NCBI GenBank assembly: GCA_963786305.1
Contig: CAWAYL010000014.1
Span: 620,001-684,000, forward strand
Source of the DNA: CAKZLS01 sp963786305
Lineage (GTDB): Bacteria; Pseudomonadota; Alphaproteobacteria; Rhodospirillales; Defluviicoccaceae
DNA: 64,000 bases
Direction of reading: 5' to 3'
In this document: one piece after another, positions 10,272 to 21,077 of the stretch
Layout of the letters: each line of letters opens with the position of its first letter
Numbering within the stretch: position 1 is the stretch's first letter
Position numbers and translations under genes: made by a program
The notes under the pieces: generated by a model
What the model saw: the letters and a program-made list of their open reading frames with translations, nothing else
What the model was told of the DNA's origin: nothing
Database searches by the model: none

Positions 10272-11467
10272 CCGCCAGCCTCGATCGCTGGCGCCGGCCG
10301 GAGGTTTTGCTGATCCTCCTGTCGGTCGCCATGCCCGTCAGCTTCAGCACCTGGATGGCGGTGATCAACAACTTCGCGGTGGAGCGGGCCGGCTTCACCG
10401 GCGCCGATATCGGCATGCTCCAGAGCGTGCGCGAAATCCCGGGATTTCTCAGCTTCGCCGTGGTGTTCGTGCTGCTGTTCGTCCGCGAGCAATCCCTTGC
10501 GCTTGTTGTCGCTGTCCCTGCTCGGTGTCGGCGTGGCGCTCACCGGGTTTTTTCCCGGTTTCGCGGGCCTGTTGGTTACCACCTTCGTTATGTCGGTCGG
10601 TTTCCACTATTTCGAGACGGTGCGCCAGTCCCTGGCCCTGCAATGGCTGGACAAGGACGAGGCGCCGAAGGTGCTGGGGCGGCTGGTGGCCGCCGGCTCC
10701 TTCGCCGGCCTGATCGCGTTCGGGTTGATCTATCTCGGCGTGGATCTCGCCGGGCTCGAGATGAAATGGATCATGCTGATCGGCGGCGGCGTGACGGTCG
10801 CGCTCACGGTGGCGGCCTGGATCCTGTTTCCGCGCTTCCCCGCCAAGGTGGAGCAGCACAAGCACGCTGATCCTGCGCCGGCGCTACTGGCTGTTCTACG
10901 CGCTGACCTTCATGTCGGGGGCGCGCCGCCAGATCTTCGTGGTCTTCGCCGGCTTTCTGATGGTGGAGAAGTTCGGCTATCGACGTCGCCGCCATGAGCC
11001 TTTTGTTTCTGGCCAATCATGCGCTCAGCATGGTATTGGCGCCGCGCATCGGCAAGCTCATCGGCCACTGGGGAGAGCGCCGGGCGTTGAGCTTCGAATA
11101 CATCGGCCTGATCTGCGTGTTCACCGCCTATGCGTTCGTGGATACCGCCTGGATCGCCGCCGGTCTCTATATCGTCGACCATATCTTCTTCGCCATGGCG
11201 ATCGCCATCAAAACGTATTTTCAGAAGATCGCCGATCCGCGCGACATCGCCAGTTCGTCCGGCGTCAGTTTCACCATCAATCATATCGCCGCGGTGGTGA
11301 TCCCGGTGGCGTTCGGCGCGCTGTGGATGGTCTCGCCGGCCGCCGTGTTCCTCGCCGGCAGCGCCATGGCCGTCTGCTCGCTGGGCCTCGCCCGGCTGGT
11401 GCCGAGCGCGCCCGCGCGCGACGGCGAGACTATTTTCGCTCGACCGCGCGCCGTTCCCGCCGAGTAG
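10268..11467 (+). CDS. MFS transporter (three frameshifts)
   Basis: About 398 residues with roughly twelve hydrophobic segments. It probably begins with TTG at 10268, overlapping the alaS stop, which implies translational coupling; the next in-frame start is further inside the first helix. Breaks near 10495, 10868 and 10981 are each repaired by deleting one base, giving continuous sequence such as LRLLSLSLLGVGVALTGFF and KFGYDVAAMSLLFLANHALS. The substrate cannot be told from sequence. Confidence 0.75.
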
Positions 11468-11601
11468 CCGCGACCGCAACATCCGACTGTTGCCACGTGC
11501 CGTAACTGTGTATTAGAGCGAGCAAATCAGATGGCGTGATCTCACGCGGCAGGATTGTGCGCCGGCGCGCTTGGCGGACAAGTCAGAGGGGATAAAAGCG
11601 G

Positions 11602-14184
11602 ATGAGCGGCGCCTCGAATGGGTCCCGCGGCGGGAAAGCTCGGAACCTTTGCCGGCGTGTTCACGCCGAGCATTCTGACCATACTCGGGCCTCATTCTGT
11701 TTCTGAAACTGGAGGATGTCGTCGGCAGCGCCGGGCTGGCGCAGGCTCTGGTGATCATCCTCATCGCCAATGTGATTTCGATTTTGACCAGCTTGTCGGT
11801 CGCGGCGATCGCCACAAACCTCAAGGTCAAGAGCGGTGGGGACTACTACCTGATCTCGCGCACCCTCGGCCTCCAGTTCGGCGGCGCGATCGGTCTCGTG
11901 CTGTTCTGCGCGCAGTCTGTCTCCGTCGGGTTCTATTGCATCGGCTTCGCCAAGGTCACGGCGGAGGTTCTTCGATGGGAGGGCCCGTGGGCAGTGCAGG
12001 TGGTGGCCGCCGCGGCGGTGTCGGGCCTGTTCGTGCTGGCCTGGCTGGGTGTCGGATTGGGCCTCTCGCTTCCAGTACGTCATCATGGCGGTGATGGCGG
12101 CGGCGCTGCTGTCCTTTCTGCTGGGGCGCATTCGACGGTTGGGACAGCGCCCTGCTCGCGGCCAACTGGGACTCCCCCGGAACAGGCGACGCCGTTCTGG
12201 CTGGTCTTCGCCATCTTCTTTCCGGCGGTCACCGGTTTTACCCAAGGGGTGAGCATGTCCGGGGATCTCCGCGATCCCGGCAAAAGCATTCCGCTCGGTA
12301 CGTTTTTCGCGATCGGGATTTCGCTGGTGGTCTACATCGGTTGCGCGGTGGCGCTTGCGGCGACGCGGCCGCTTGGCGCTGTTGGCGGACGATGCCAGTG
12401 CGATGAGGGCCATTTCGGTGTTCGGCCCGCTGATCGACGCCGGCGTCATCGCCGCCACCCTGTCCTCGGCGCTCGCTTCGTTCCTGGGCGCTCCCCGGAT
12501 CCTTCAGGCGCTGGCCAAGGACCGGGTGTTTCCCGTGCTCAAAACGTTTGCGCGCGGCAGCGGCCCCAGCAACAACCCGCGACGGGGCGTGATGCTGTCG
12601 GGCGCGATTGCCCTTGTCGATCATCGCCATCGGAAGCCTCGATCTCGTGGCCGCCATCGTGTCCATGTTCTTCCTGGTGTCCTACGGCCTGCTCAACTAC
12701 GCCACGTACTACGAAGCGAGCGCGTCGAGCCCATCGTTTCGTCCGCGCTTTCGCTGGTTCGATCGCCGGCTCAGTTTGGCGGGCGCAATCGCGTGCCTGG
12801 GCGCGATGCTGGCGATCGACGTTTGGGCCGGCATGGCCGCCATGGTCATCCTGTTCGGGATTTTTCAATACCTCAAACACCGAGCCGGACCGGCCCGGTG
12901 GGCGGACTCTCAGCGCTCCTTCCATCTCCAGCGGGTTCGCGAGCATCTTCATGCCGCCGCCGCCGAAGTCGAGCATCCCCGGGACTGGCGGCCGCAATTG
13001 CTGGTGTTTTCGGATGACCCGGAGAGGCGCCAGCAGCTGGTGAAATTCGCATCCTGGATCGAGGGCGGCAGCGGCCTGACCACGGTCGTCCGGTTGATCG
13101 AAGGCGAGGGCGAGGAGGTGCTGGAGCAGCGGGAGGCGGCGGCCACCGAATTGGCCAACGAATTGAAGGAGAGCCGGTTCCAAGGCGTTTCCCCTGGTGG
13201 TTTCCGGGCGCAACCTCGATCAGGCGGCGGCGACCGTCATTCAATCGGCCGGCGTCGGGTCCACTGCGGGTCAATACCACGGTGGTGAACTGGTTCACCG
13301 AAGGGCACGGGTTTTTCGGATCGTTGGGTGGCGGCCGCTACGCTCGCAATCTGCAGACCACTTTTCGCCTTGGCTGCAACCTGATCATTCTCGATGTCAA
13401 GAACGGCCAATGGGATCGACCTGGCGTCGGCGAAGACGACGCCACAACCATCGATGTCTGGTGGTGGGACAACTTGACGGGCGAACTGATGCTGCTTCTC
13501 GCCTATCTGATGGCGACGCGCGGAGCACTGGCAGGACGCGAAGATCCGCCTGTTGTCGTCCGCCAAGGCCGAGCAGTCGTCCGAGCAGCGGCGAGACGAG
13601 CTCCGTGAAATGCTCGAGGATTTCCGGATCGACGCGGAGCCGGTCGTCGTTGAGGATCCCACGGCGGAGCTGGTCGCCGAACACTCCGCTGGATTCGGCG
13701 GTGGTGTTCCTGCCGATCACCGTTCGCGGGTTTCGCTGCTTTCATCCGTTCGGCGGCGAGGTTGGCGAATTGCTTCCCAACCTCCGCACGGTCGTCATGA
13801 CCCTTGCCGCCCAGGATGTCGACCTCGACGCGGAGCCGGAGTCCGGGGACCCTCGGCGACACCGCGCGGACGGGCGATCGTGTGGCGGAGGCCGAAGACT
13901 GTCTGAAAAGGCTGGAAGAGATGGCCAAGGAGGCGGACGCGACGGTTTGGGTCGAGCATGAGGTCATGGTGAAGCTGCGCGAAGAGAACGCTTCCGAGGA
14001 TCTTCTGGCGGAAAAGGACGCCGTCATCGAGCGGTCGCGGCGGATCGCCGAACGAGCCCGCCGGCGCGCCGCGAAAATCGTCGCTTTCAAGGAAGCGAAG
14101 GAGCAACATCTGGAAGATGTCGCCAACGGCGTCGAGCGCAACGATACCGCGGGTGCGCAAGGGACTGCCGGGGAGGAGAGTTAG
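11602..14184 (+). CDS. SLC12/APC-type cation-chloride or amino-acid permease (about twelve frameshifts)
   Basis: Reading across the breaks gives a protein of about 855 residues. The first half is a polytopic permease whose start (GTFAGVFTPSILTILG) resembles bacterial SLC12-type carriers. The soluble second half includes GPARWADS, VREHLHAAAAEVEHPRDWRP and FLPITVRGFRCFHPFGGEV, also typical of that family's cytoplasmic tail. Breaks lie near 11640, 11692, 12068, 12124, 12180, 12372, 12612, 13181, 13260, 13531, 13691 and 13850; all are repaired by removing one base. This is the densest cluster of breaks in the window, yet conserved sequence continues throughout. The cation-chloride role is inferred from family resemblance. 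Confidence 0.7.
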
Positions 14185-14187
14185 ACG

Positions 14188-15147
14188 ATGTCGGCGACGG
14201 GGTCCAAGAAGGTCATTTTCGCGGCGCTGGCGGGTAATGCGCTGATCGCCATCACCAAATTCGCCGCCGCGTCCTACACCGGGAGTTCGGCGATGCTGAG
14301 CGAGGGCATCCATTCGCTGGTGGACACCGGCAACCAAGGACTGTTGCTCTACGGTATCAAGAAATCGGCGGCGCCGGCCGACAGCGAGCATCCGTTCGGC
14401 CATGGCAAGGAGCTGTACTTCTGGGCGTTCGTCGTCGCCATCCTGATCTTCGCGATGGGCGGCGGCATTTCCATCTACGAGGGCGTCCATAAGGTGATGC
14501 ACCCCGAACCGGTTTCCAGCCCCATGGTCAACTATCTGGTGCTGGGCGCGGCGATGATTTTCGAGGGCGTGGCGTGGTTCGTGGCCTACAGGGAGTTCAA
14601 CAAGACCCGCGGGCAGATCGGCCTGTTGACCGCCATTCGCAACAGCAAGGATCCCACGGTCTTCACCGTCTTGTTCGAGGACACCGCGGCCATGGCTGGT
14701 CTGGTGATGGCACTGGTGGGCATCGCCTGCGCCCAGGCGCTGGATATGCCGGTACTCGATGGCGTCGCGTCCATCGGCATCGGGTGTATTCTCGCGCTGA
14801 CCGCCATCTTCCTCGCCATCGAGACCAAGGGCCTGTTGATCGGCGAGGCGGCGAAACCGGCCGTGGTCGAGGGAATTCGCGATCTCGTCGCGGCGGAACC
14901 CGGCATCATTCGCGTCAACGAGTTGCTAACCTTGCATTTCAGCCCCCGAGACGTTCTGGTGAACCTCAGCCTGGATTTCAGGGACGACGTGTCGTCGCAG
15001 GAGGTGGAGCGCCTGATCTCCGGTTTGGAGACCAAGATCGTCGCGACCTTTCCGGCGATCACCCGGGTCTTCATCGAGGCGCAGAGCTTCGCGTCGCATG
15101 AACGCAGACAGGCGGTGTCCGCCGCGTTGCCGTCGGAACATCAGTAA
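14188..15147 (+). CDS. cation diffusion facilitator (metal efflux)
   Basis: A 319-residue membrane protein, intact. Probable metal-site residues appear as HSLVD in helix II and EDTAA in helix V, and HPFGHGKELYFW follows helix II, a pattern typical of ZnT9-like members of the CDF family. A C-terminal cytoplasmic domain follows the helices. The start lies three bases after the preceding permease stop, so the two are probably one transcript. The likely role is proton-coupled export of a divalent metal such as zinc; the metal itself cannot be assigned. Confidence 0.85.
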   Translation: MSATGSKKVIFAALAGNALIAITKFAAASYTGSSAMLSEGIHSLVDTGNQGLLLYGIKKSAAPADSEHPFGHGKELYFWAFVVAILIFAMGGGISIYEGVHKVMHPEPVSSPMVNYLVLGAAMIFEGVAWFVAYREFNKTRGQIGLLTAIRNSKDPTVFTVLFEDTAAMAGLVMALVGIACAQALDMPVLDGVASIGIGCILALTAIFLAIETKGLLIGEAAKPAVVEGIRDLVAAEPGIIRVNELLTLHFSPRDVLVNLSLDFRDDVSSQEVERLISGLETKIVATFPAITRVFIEAQSFASHERRQAVSAALPSEHQ

Positions 15148-15222
15148 GGTTGCCGCCCAACCTTGAACCATCGGACCCGCACCCCAACCTTGGGGTCTGA
15201 AACACTTCGCCGGGAGACACGC

Positions 15223-16075
15223 ATGAACAAGCGCTTTCAGGGCACCGAGACGTACGTCGCCACCGAAGACCTGATGGTGGCGGTGAACGCAGCGGTCAGC
15301 CTGGAGCGGCCGTTGCTGATCAAGGGAGAACCCGGCACCGGCAAGACGATCCTCGCCCACGAGATCGCCAAGGCGCTCGACGTGCCGCTGATCCAGTGGC
15401 ACATCAAATCCACCACCAAGGCCCAGCAGGGGTTGTACGAATACGACGCGGTGGCGCGTCTTCGCGACTTCGCAGCTCGGCGACGCGCGCGTCCACGATA
15501 TCGCCAACTACATCGTCAAGGGCCGGCTATGGGAGGCGTTCACCGCCGAGGTTCGCCCGGTCCTGCTCATCGACGAGGTCGACAAGGCCGACATCGAGTT
15601 CCCCAACGACCTTCTGCTGGAGCTCGACCGCATGGAATTCCACGTCTACGAAACCAAGGAGACGGTGATGGCCGCCCAGCGCCCCATCGTCATCATCACA
15701 TCGAACAATGAAAAGGAACTGCCGGACGCCTTCCTGCGCCGCTGTTTCTTCCACTACATCCGCTTTCCCGACCGCGACACCATGGAACAGATCGTCGAGG
15801 TGCACTATCCCGGCATCCAGAAGAAGCTGGTGCGCGAGGCGCTGACCGCGTTCTTCGACATGCGCGAGGTGCCGGGCCTGAAGAAAAAGCCGTCCACCTC
15901 GGAGCTTCTCGATTGGATCAAGCTGCTCCTGGTGGAGGACGTGCCCCCGGAGGCGCTCCGCACCACCGACGCCCGCAAACTGATCCCGCCGCTCCACGGC
16001 GCGCTCCTGAAGAACGAACAGGACGTCCACCTGTTCGAACGCCTCGCCTTCCTCAACCGTGGCGAGGGCCGGTGA
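15223..16075 (+). CDS. MoxR-type AAA+ ATPase (one frameshift)
   Basis: Walker A is GEPGTGKT near residue 33 and Walker B is VLLIDEVDKAD. The rest matches MoxR/CobS-like ATPases, which act as chaperones with VWA-domain partners. The break near 15472 is repaired by dropping one T, giving VARLRDSQLGDARVHDIANY. Length is then about 283 residues. In most genomes the CoxE-like VWA partner is adjacent; here the only candidate lies at 36846-38021. Confidence 0.85.
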
Positions 16076-16170
16076 GCACAACGTATCAATTTTTAGCAAC
16101 CCCGCGTCCGCTACTCGGCTATCATGTTTACGAGTTGGCATACGATTACAAGAACTGAGAGATTTGGTCG

Positions 16171-16467
16171 ATGACCCGCAAAGAAGCCGTCGGCATCCTG
16201 TGCGCCCACGAGAACGCGCTGCACGCCCGCGGAGTGACCCGTTTGGCGTTGTTCGGTTCGCTGGCGCGGGGAGAGAGCGGAGAGGACAGCGACATTGACG
16301 TGGTCGTCGATATCGATCCCGGACGGGTGTTCTCGCTGATCGATCTCGCCGATTTGCGTCTATACCTGTGCGACCTGTTCGGCCGCGAAACCGACGTGGT
16401 CATCCGCGGCGACCTCCGGCCCAATTTCCGCGAGCGGATCGCCGCCGACGAGGTCGCCGTATTTTGA
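16171..16467 (+). CDS. MntA-type nucleotidyltransferase antitoxin
   Basis: A 98-residue minimal nucleotidyltransferase with the signature GSLARGESGEDSDIDVVVD (GSxxRG then two catalytic aspartates). Its stop overlaps the ATG of a DUF86/HEPN gene in a TGATG arrangement. In type VII toxin-antitoxin systems such enzymes silence the HEPN partner by adding AMP to it. The pairing here is typical. Confidence 0.85.
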   Translation: MTRKEAVGILCAHENALHARGVTRLALFGSLARGESGEDSDIDVVVDIDPGRVFSLIDLADLRLYLCDLFGRETDVVIRGDLRPNFRERIAADEVAVF

Positions 16468-16826
16468 TGGGCGACGAACGAACCCTCGACCGGATCGAGC
16501 ACATGCTCGCGGCAATCGCGGGGATCGAGCGGATGACACGAAACAAGTCCCTCAACGACTATGCCGACAATGTGGATGGAGCCGCGGCGGTCGAGCGTCA
16601 TTTTGAGCGCCTGTCCGAGGCGTCGCGCCACTTGCCCGACAGCATCAAACAAGAACATCCCGAGATCCCCTGGCGCGCGGTGGCGGATCTCGGCAACGTT
16701 CTGCGCCACGCCTACGACCAAGTCCTTGACGAACGGATCTGGCGCATCGTCGAAAAGGACCTGCCGGCGCTCAAGAACGCGGTTGTCGCCATGCATCGCG
16801 ATTTGACGGCCGGAAAGGCCGGGTAA
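16467..16826 (+). CDS. HepT-like HEPN (DUF86) toxin
   Basis: A 119-residue helical protein, the DUF86/HepT partner of the MNT gene it overlaps by one base. The C-terminal motif reads WRAVADLGNVLRHAYDQV. The classic RNxxxH arginine position is glycine (GN), and the arginine sits directly before the histidine, with the tyrosine target two residues after it. This variant motif could mean altered RNase activity. The role as an MNT-neutralised toxin is inferred from family and context. Confidence 0.82.
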   Translation: MGDERTLDRIEHMLAAIAGIERMTRNKSLNDYADNVDGAAAVERHFERLSEASRHLPDSIKQEHPEIPWRAVADLGNVLRHAYDQVLDERIWRIVEKDLPALKNAVVAMHRDLTAGKAG

Positions 16827-16942
16827 TCAGCGAGATCCCGCTTCGACCGAGCGGAACGACGCTTTCCACCAATAGGCCCGCACGCACCGAGTGCGTTCGT
16901 GTCGATAACAAATAGAGTTGTCCGCTTTAGGTACCATATGAA

Positions 16943-17161
16943 TTGACCGCTTCTGTTGTGGTTGTGGAGCCTGTGAAGTTGTGGTCAACGGGAACCGGCC
17001 TCCAACTGGCCGAACGCTGCGGGCTCTCCATCTTCGACGCCATGATCGCCGCCTCGGCAATGCATGCCGATTGCGACATACTCTGGTCGGAGGATATGCA
17101 GGACGGAATGACGATTGACAACAGCCTCCGTATCGTCAACCCGTTTCGCTCGAGCGGATGA
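16943..17161 (+). pseudogene. truncated PIN-domain (VapC-like) toxin remnant
   Basis: The reading frame gives the C-terminal half of a PIN nuclease: AERCGLSIFDAMIAASAMHA, then SEDMQDG and a final IVNPF. These are the end motifs of VapC toxins, with the aspartates of the active site. The N-terminal half, with its first catalytic aspartate, is missing, and no VapB antitoxin is visible upstream. I call it a remnant. The previous 115 bases show nothing recognisable. Confidence 0.7.
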
Positions 17162-17217
17162 CGAGGGCCGAAATGCCGAAGCCGGTCCACTCGGGGATCA
17201 AACGTTTGGAAATCGCC

Positions 17218-17829
17218 ATGCCGTGGAATGCGAAAATCGACACACTCGACCGCGGCCGCGTTGTGCGGGCCCGCATCCATCGCGACGGGAGCCCCGCCCC
17301 CTACGCCGAGGTCATCGAGGGCTGGCGGTGCGATGCCCGCTTCCGCGAGGTCTTCGCGGAGGTCTTGGCGGATGCCCCCTTTCGCGCCTATTTCTGGGAA
17401 ACGCCGCCGGTCACGCGCGATACCGTTACGCGTCCGTTTGAGTTTGCCCTGGTGGACGGACCCGCCCTGGCCGGTATGCCCCCAGATCCCGACGCCTTTG
17501 CTCGGTACTTCGCCGCCGCCGGCCCGGAAGCGGACGTCGCGACATTCGATAACCTGGGTCGCGACGCGGTTCTCGTGACGCCCACACCCCGGGCTTCGGC
17601 GGACGCGTACCCGCACATCGCCGTCTTTTCGCGCACCGCGCCCAAGGCACAGCAGCACGCCTTCTGGCAGACTGTCGGCCAAGCGATGACGTCGCGTCTC
17701 GGCGACCAGCCGCTGTGGCTCAGCACATCGGGGCTGGGCGTGGCCTGGCTACACGCGCGGCTCGACACCCGACCCAAATACTATACGTTCGACCCTTATC
17801 GCCGGTATCCCGATGACGGTGCCGCCTAA
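17218..17829 (+). CDS. DUF6940-type protein
   Basis: About 203 residues from ATG 17218; the frame is open back to 17158, so an earlier start is possible. Visible features include FWETPPVTRDT near residue 59, FEFALVDGPALAG near 75, and a C-terminal WLSTSGLGVAWLHARLDTRP followed by KYYTFDPYR. This resembles proteins annotated DUF6940, judged from memory. There is no signal peptide or membrane helix. Function is unknown. It lies among truncated small genes, which suggests an exchangeable patch. Confidence 0.6.
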   Translation: MPWNAKIDTLDRGRVVRARIHRDGSPAPYAEVIEGWRCDARFREVFAEVLADAPFRAYFWETPPVTRDTVTRPFEFALVDGPALAGMPPDPDAFARYFAAAGPEADVATFDNLGRDAVLVTPTPRASADAYPHIAVFSRTAPKAQQHAFWQTVGQAMTSRLGDQPLWLSTSGLGVAWLHARLDTRPKYYTFDPYRRYPDDGAA

Positions 17830-18058
17830 GGGCGTGGTCGATGCCGGCATGACCCCGCCAGCGTCCGCCATTGAAGCGGCTTGGGAAGAAGCCGGCATCG
17901 GAGGCTTTGTCGACGAAACGTCGCTCGGGACCGACGACTACGAGAAGTGGGGCGGCACCCGCACCGTAGAGGTGTTCGCTATAACCGCCGTGACGGAAGC
18001 CGCCGAAGGCGATTATCGATGGGCTGAAGCTATGATCATCCCCCGGCCACGCGCTTGA
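17813..18058 (+). pseudogene. Nudix hydrolase fragment
   Basis: The frame starts inside a Nudix fold: PKGVVDAGMTPPASAIEAAW then EEAGIGG, matching most of the Nudix box. The first 25-30 residues of the domain, which normally precede the PKG, are missing, and the 17-base overlap with the previous gene leaves no room for them. The box glutamates EEAG are kept. It is probably a 5'-truncated remnant rather than an active hydrolase. Confidence 0.6.
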
Positions 18059-18186
18059 GGGGGACTGAAAGGGTCGACGCCAATGGGTATGGCGTCTGAT
18101 CGGAACAGTCTGGCTGTTCGCGAGTTAAAGTCTGCGATACCCCGGAGCAACAACCACCGCCCAACGCTTGCCGAAAGATCACCGAC

Positions 18187-18939
18187 GTGACGCCCCACCT
18201 GGCCGCCCGTTTCAAAAACATGCTCCGGCTCGCCAGGCGGGAATTGCCGTTGCTGATGATCATTCTGGTGATCGCCTGCGGCCTGTGGGCCTTCGTCGAG
18301 GTGGCCGAAGAGGTCATGGAGGGCGAAGCCCATGCCATGGACGAGACGGTGATGCTAGCGCTTCGCAACCCGGCCGACCATGCCGACCCGCTCGGTCCGA
18401 GCTGGGTCGAGGAGTTGGCGCGCGACGCCACCGCATTCGGCAGCGTCGGCGTCGTGACCTTCATCACTCTCGCCACCGCCATGTTTCTGGCCCTGCAGGG
18501 CAAGGGGCGCGCCGCCATCTTCGTGGTCCTCGCCGTCGCCGGCGGCACCGCGCTGAGTTTCGCCCTGAAGACCGGCTTCGACCGGCCGCGCCCGGATCTT
18601 GTATCGCACGCCACGGAGGTCTTCACCGCCAGCTTTCCCAGCGCCCACGCGATGATGTCGGCGGTGGCGTATCTGACCCTCGGCACACTGCTGGCGCGCA
18701 TGCAGGAGCGCCGCCGGCTGAAAGTGTACATCGTGGTCCTCGCCATCTTAATGGCGGTGATTGTCGGGGTCAGCCGCGTCTACCTCGGCGTCCACTGGCC
18801 GACCGACGTGCTGGCCGGCTGGGCCGCCGGCGCCAGTTGGGCCATGCTGTGCTGGGCGGTCGCCCTGTGGCTGCAACGTCATGACAAGGTCGAGCCGCCG
18901 CCGGGCGAAAAGACGAGATTAAACGCCCGCGAAGGATGA
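18187..18939 (+). CDS. PAP2-superfamily membrane phosphatase
   Basis: A 250-residue protein starting with GTG. The three phosphatase motifs are present: KTGFDRPRPD, FPSAHAMMS and SRVYLGVHWPTD. Several membrane helices flank them, the first near residues 19-36. Such enzymes dephosphorylate lipid phosphates, for example undecaprenyl pyrophosphate or phosphatidic acid, at the outer face of the membrane. The exact substrate is not inferable. Confidence 0.87.
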   Translation: MTPHLAARFKNMLRLARRELPLLMIILVIACGLWAFVEVAEEVMEGEAHAMDETVMLALRNPADHADPLGPSWVEELARDATAFGSVGVVTFITLATAMFLALQGKGRAAIFVVLAVAGGTALSFALKTGFDRPRPDLVSHATEVFTASFPSAHAMMSAVAYLTLGTLLARMQERRRLKVYIVVLAILMAVIVGVSRVYLGVHWPTDVLAGWAAGASWAMLCWAVALWLQRHDKVEPPPGEKTRLNAREG

Positions 18940-19080
18940 CAATCTCTCATGCCAGATCATCTGGAAACGTGATGACCGGATTGCTGGGAACGATGGCTGT
19001 CGTGTTTTGAACATAAAGGCCCCGATCGCGGGGGCGAATCGCACGATCGCGCCCTGGCCGCTTTCGCTGATGTTCCCTCC

Positions 19081-20062
19081 TCAGACGCCGTAGAACGTCC
19101 GATACCACTTGATGAACCGGGGGATGCCCTCGCCGATGGCGGTCTTGGGTTCAAAGCCGAAGTCGCGGTGGCTGGCGTCGATGTCGGCGTAGGTTTCCTT
19201 GACGTCGCCGGGCTGCATGGGCAGCAGCTCCACGATGGCCTTGCGACCAAGGGCCTTTTCGATCTCGCCGATGAAGTCCATCAGCGCTTCCGAGCGATGA
19301 TTGCCGAGGTTGTAGACCTGGTGGGGTCCGGGCACGCCGTCCGCGGCGGCGGCCGTGTCCAGGCACGCCACGATGCCCTCGACGATATCGTCGATGTAGG
19401 TGAAGTCGCGGCGCATGCCGCCCCTCGTTGAACACCGGGATCGCCTCGCCGGCGAGGATCTTGCGGGTGAAGCTGAAATACGCCATGTCCGGCCGGCCCC
19501 AGGGCCCGTACACGGTAAAGAAGCGCAGCCCGGTGAGCGGCAGTTTGTAGATGCAGGCGTAGCTATGGCTGATCATTTCCATGGATTTCTTGGTGGCGCC
19601 GTAGAGCGAGACCTGGCTGTCGGCGCGGTCGGCGACGGAGAACGGCATCTTGGTGTTGGCGCCGTAGACCGACGACGACGACGCGTAGACGAAATGGTCC
19701 AGGCGCGGCAGCGACCGGCACGCCTCGAGCAGGACCACGTGTCCCTCGATATTGCTGCGGATGTAGGCATAGGGATTTTCCAGCGAATAGCGGACGCCGG
19801 CCTGGGCCGCCAGGTGGATGACCCGGTCGATGTCGGGATTGGCGTCGATCAGGGCGTGCACGCCGTCGCGATCGGCGATGTCCAGGCGGTTGAACGTGAA
19901 CCCGTCGCGGCCTTCGAGAACGGCGAGCCGCGCCCGCTTGAGCGAGACGTCGTAGTAGTCGTTGAGATTGTCGATGCCGATCACCCGTTCGCCGCCGTCC
20001 AGCAGCGCCGTCGCCGCGTGCATGCCGATAAACCCGGCGGCGCCGGTAATGAGAACGGTCAT
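19081..20062 (-). CDS. UDP-glucuronate 4-epimerase type NAD-dependent epimerase (one frameshift)
   Basis: An extended short-chain dehydrogenase with TGAAGFIG at residues 6-13 for NAD and the catalytic YGATK. The DNLNDYYDVSLK stretch is typical of enzymes converting UDP-glucuronate to UDP-galacturonate for surface polysaccharide. One extra base near 19428 splits the frame; repair gives NEGGMRRDFTYIDDIVEGI and about 326 residues. It is alone on the minus strand between two plus-strand genes. Confidence 0.87.
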
Positions 20063-20204
20063 GGTCGTCGATCTCCGGTGGGCTCGCGGCGCCCCGGGCC
20101 GGAGACGCGGACAAAAAAGGAATATGTTGGCCGGAGCGGCCACGGGCCATTATTCTGAGCGTACTTATAGAGACATTCGCCACCAGAGTTCGAGCGATTT
20201 GCCC

Positions 20205-20971
20205 ATGCGCATGGACATTCTCGGATGCGACGGAGGGATCGGCGGCGGCGGCCACACCATGGCGCTGCGGATCGACGATGACGTCCTGATCGACGCCGGA
20301 ACCGGGCTTGGCCTTTGCCAGCGACGACATCGCCCGCATCGATCACGTGTTCCTGACCCATGCGCATATGGATCACATGGCGCTGCTGCCGCTGTTGATC
20401 GACACGCGGATGAAGCTGCGGACGGAACCGCTCACCCTGCATGGCATTCCCGAAACCATCGCGGCGCTGCGATCGCACGTGTTCAACTGGTCCATATGGC
20501 CAGACGCCACCGAAATTCCCGCGCCCGACACACCGGCGCTCGCGCTACGCGACCGTGACGCTGGGCGAGCGCGTCGTCCTCGGAGACCGGGCCTTCACGC
20601 CGCTGCCCGCCGCCCATTCGATCCCGGCGGCGGGCTATCGCCTCGACAGCCCGGAGGCCACCGTGGTGTTCTCCGGCGATACCGGCGCTTTGCCAGGATT
20701 TCTGGGACGTGGTGGCCGATATCCCCGACCTTCGTGCGTTGATCGTGGAGATTTCCTATCGCAATGGCCGGGAGGATCTGGCCCATTCGCGCCGGCCATC
20801 TGTGCCCGTCCATGCTGGCGCCGAAGCTGGCGGCGTTGACATCGCCGCTCGATGTGTATATCGCGCACCGCAAGCCCGTGCGACGCCGCGCGGATCGCGG
20901 AGGAAGCCGCCGCCATCGCCGGCATCCACCGGCTTCGCATTCTTGAGCAGGGCGACGTGCTGACCTGGTAG
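20205..20971 (+). CDS. MBL-fold hydrolase, class II cyclic nucleotide phosphodiesterase-like (five frameshifts)
   Basis: The metal motif is THAHMDHMALLPLLID, the form seen in class II cyclic-nucleotide phosphodiesterases and related hydrolases. Later conserved parts are AAHSIPAAGYR, VVFSGDTGA and EISYRNGRED. Breaks near 20315, 20548, 20692, 20785 and 20886 are each compatible with one extra base. After repair the protein is about 253 residues and ends at the TAG at 20969. Cytoplasmic, no signal peptide. The substrate is uncertain; cyclic nucleotide is only the closest guess. Confidence 0.68.
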
Positions 20972-21077
20972 GCCGCGGGACCGTGCGCGCGGAAGCGATT
21001 GCAAGGTCGCGGGCGGATCCCTACCTTTTAAGGCACGGCGGACACAGCACTAAATCTCGGAGGCCGGGAGGCCCCTT

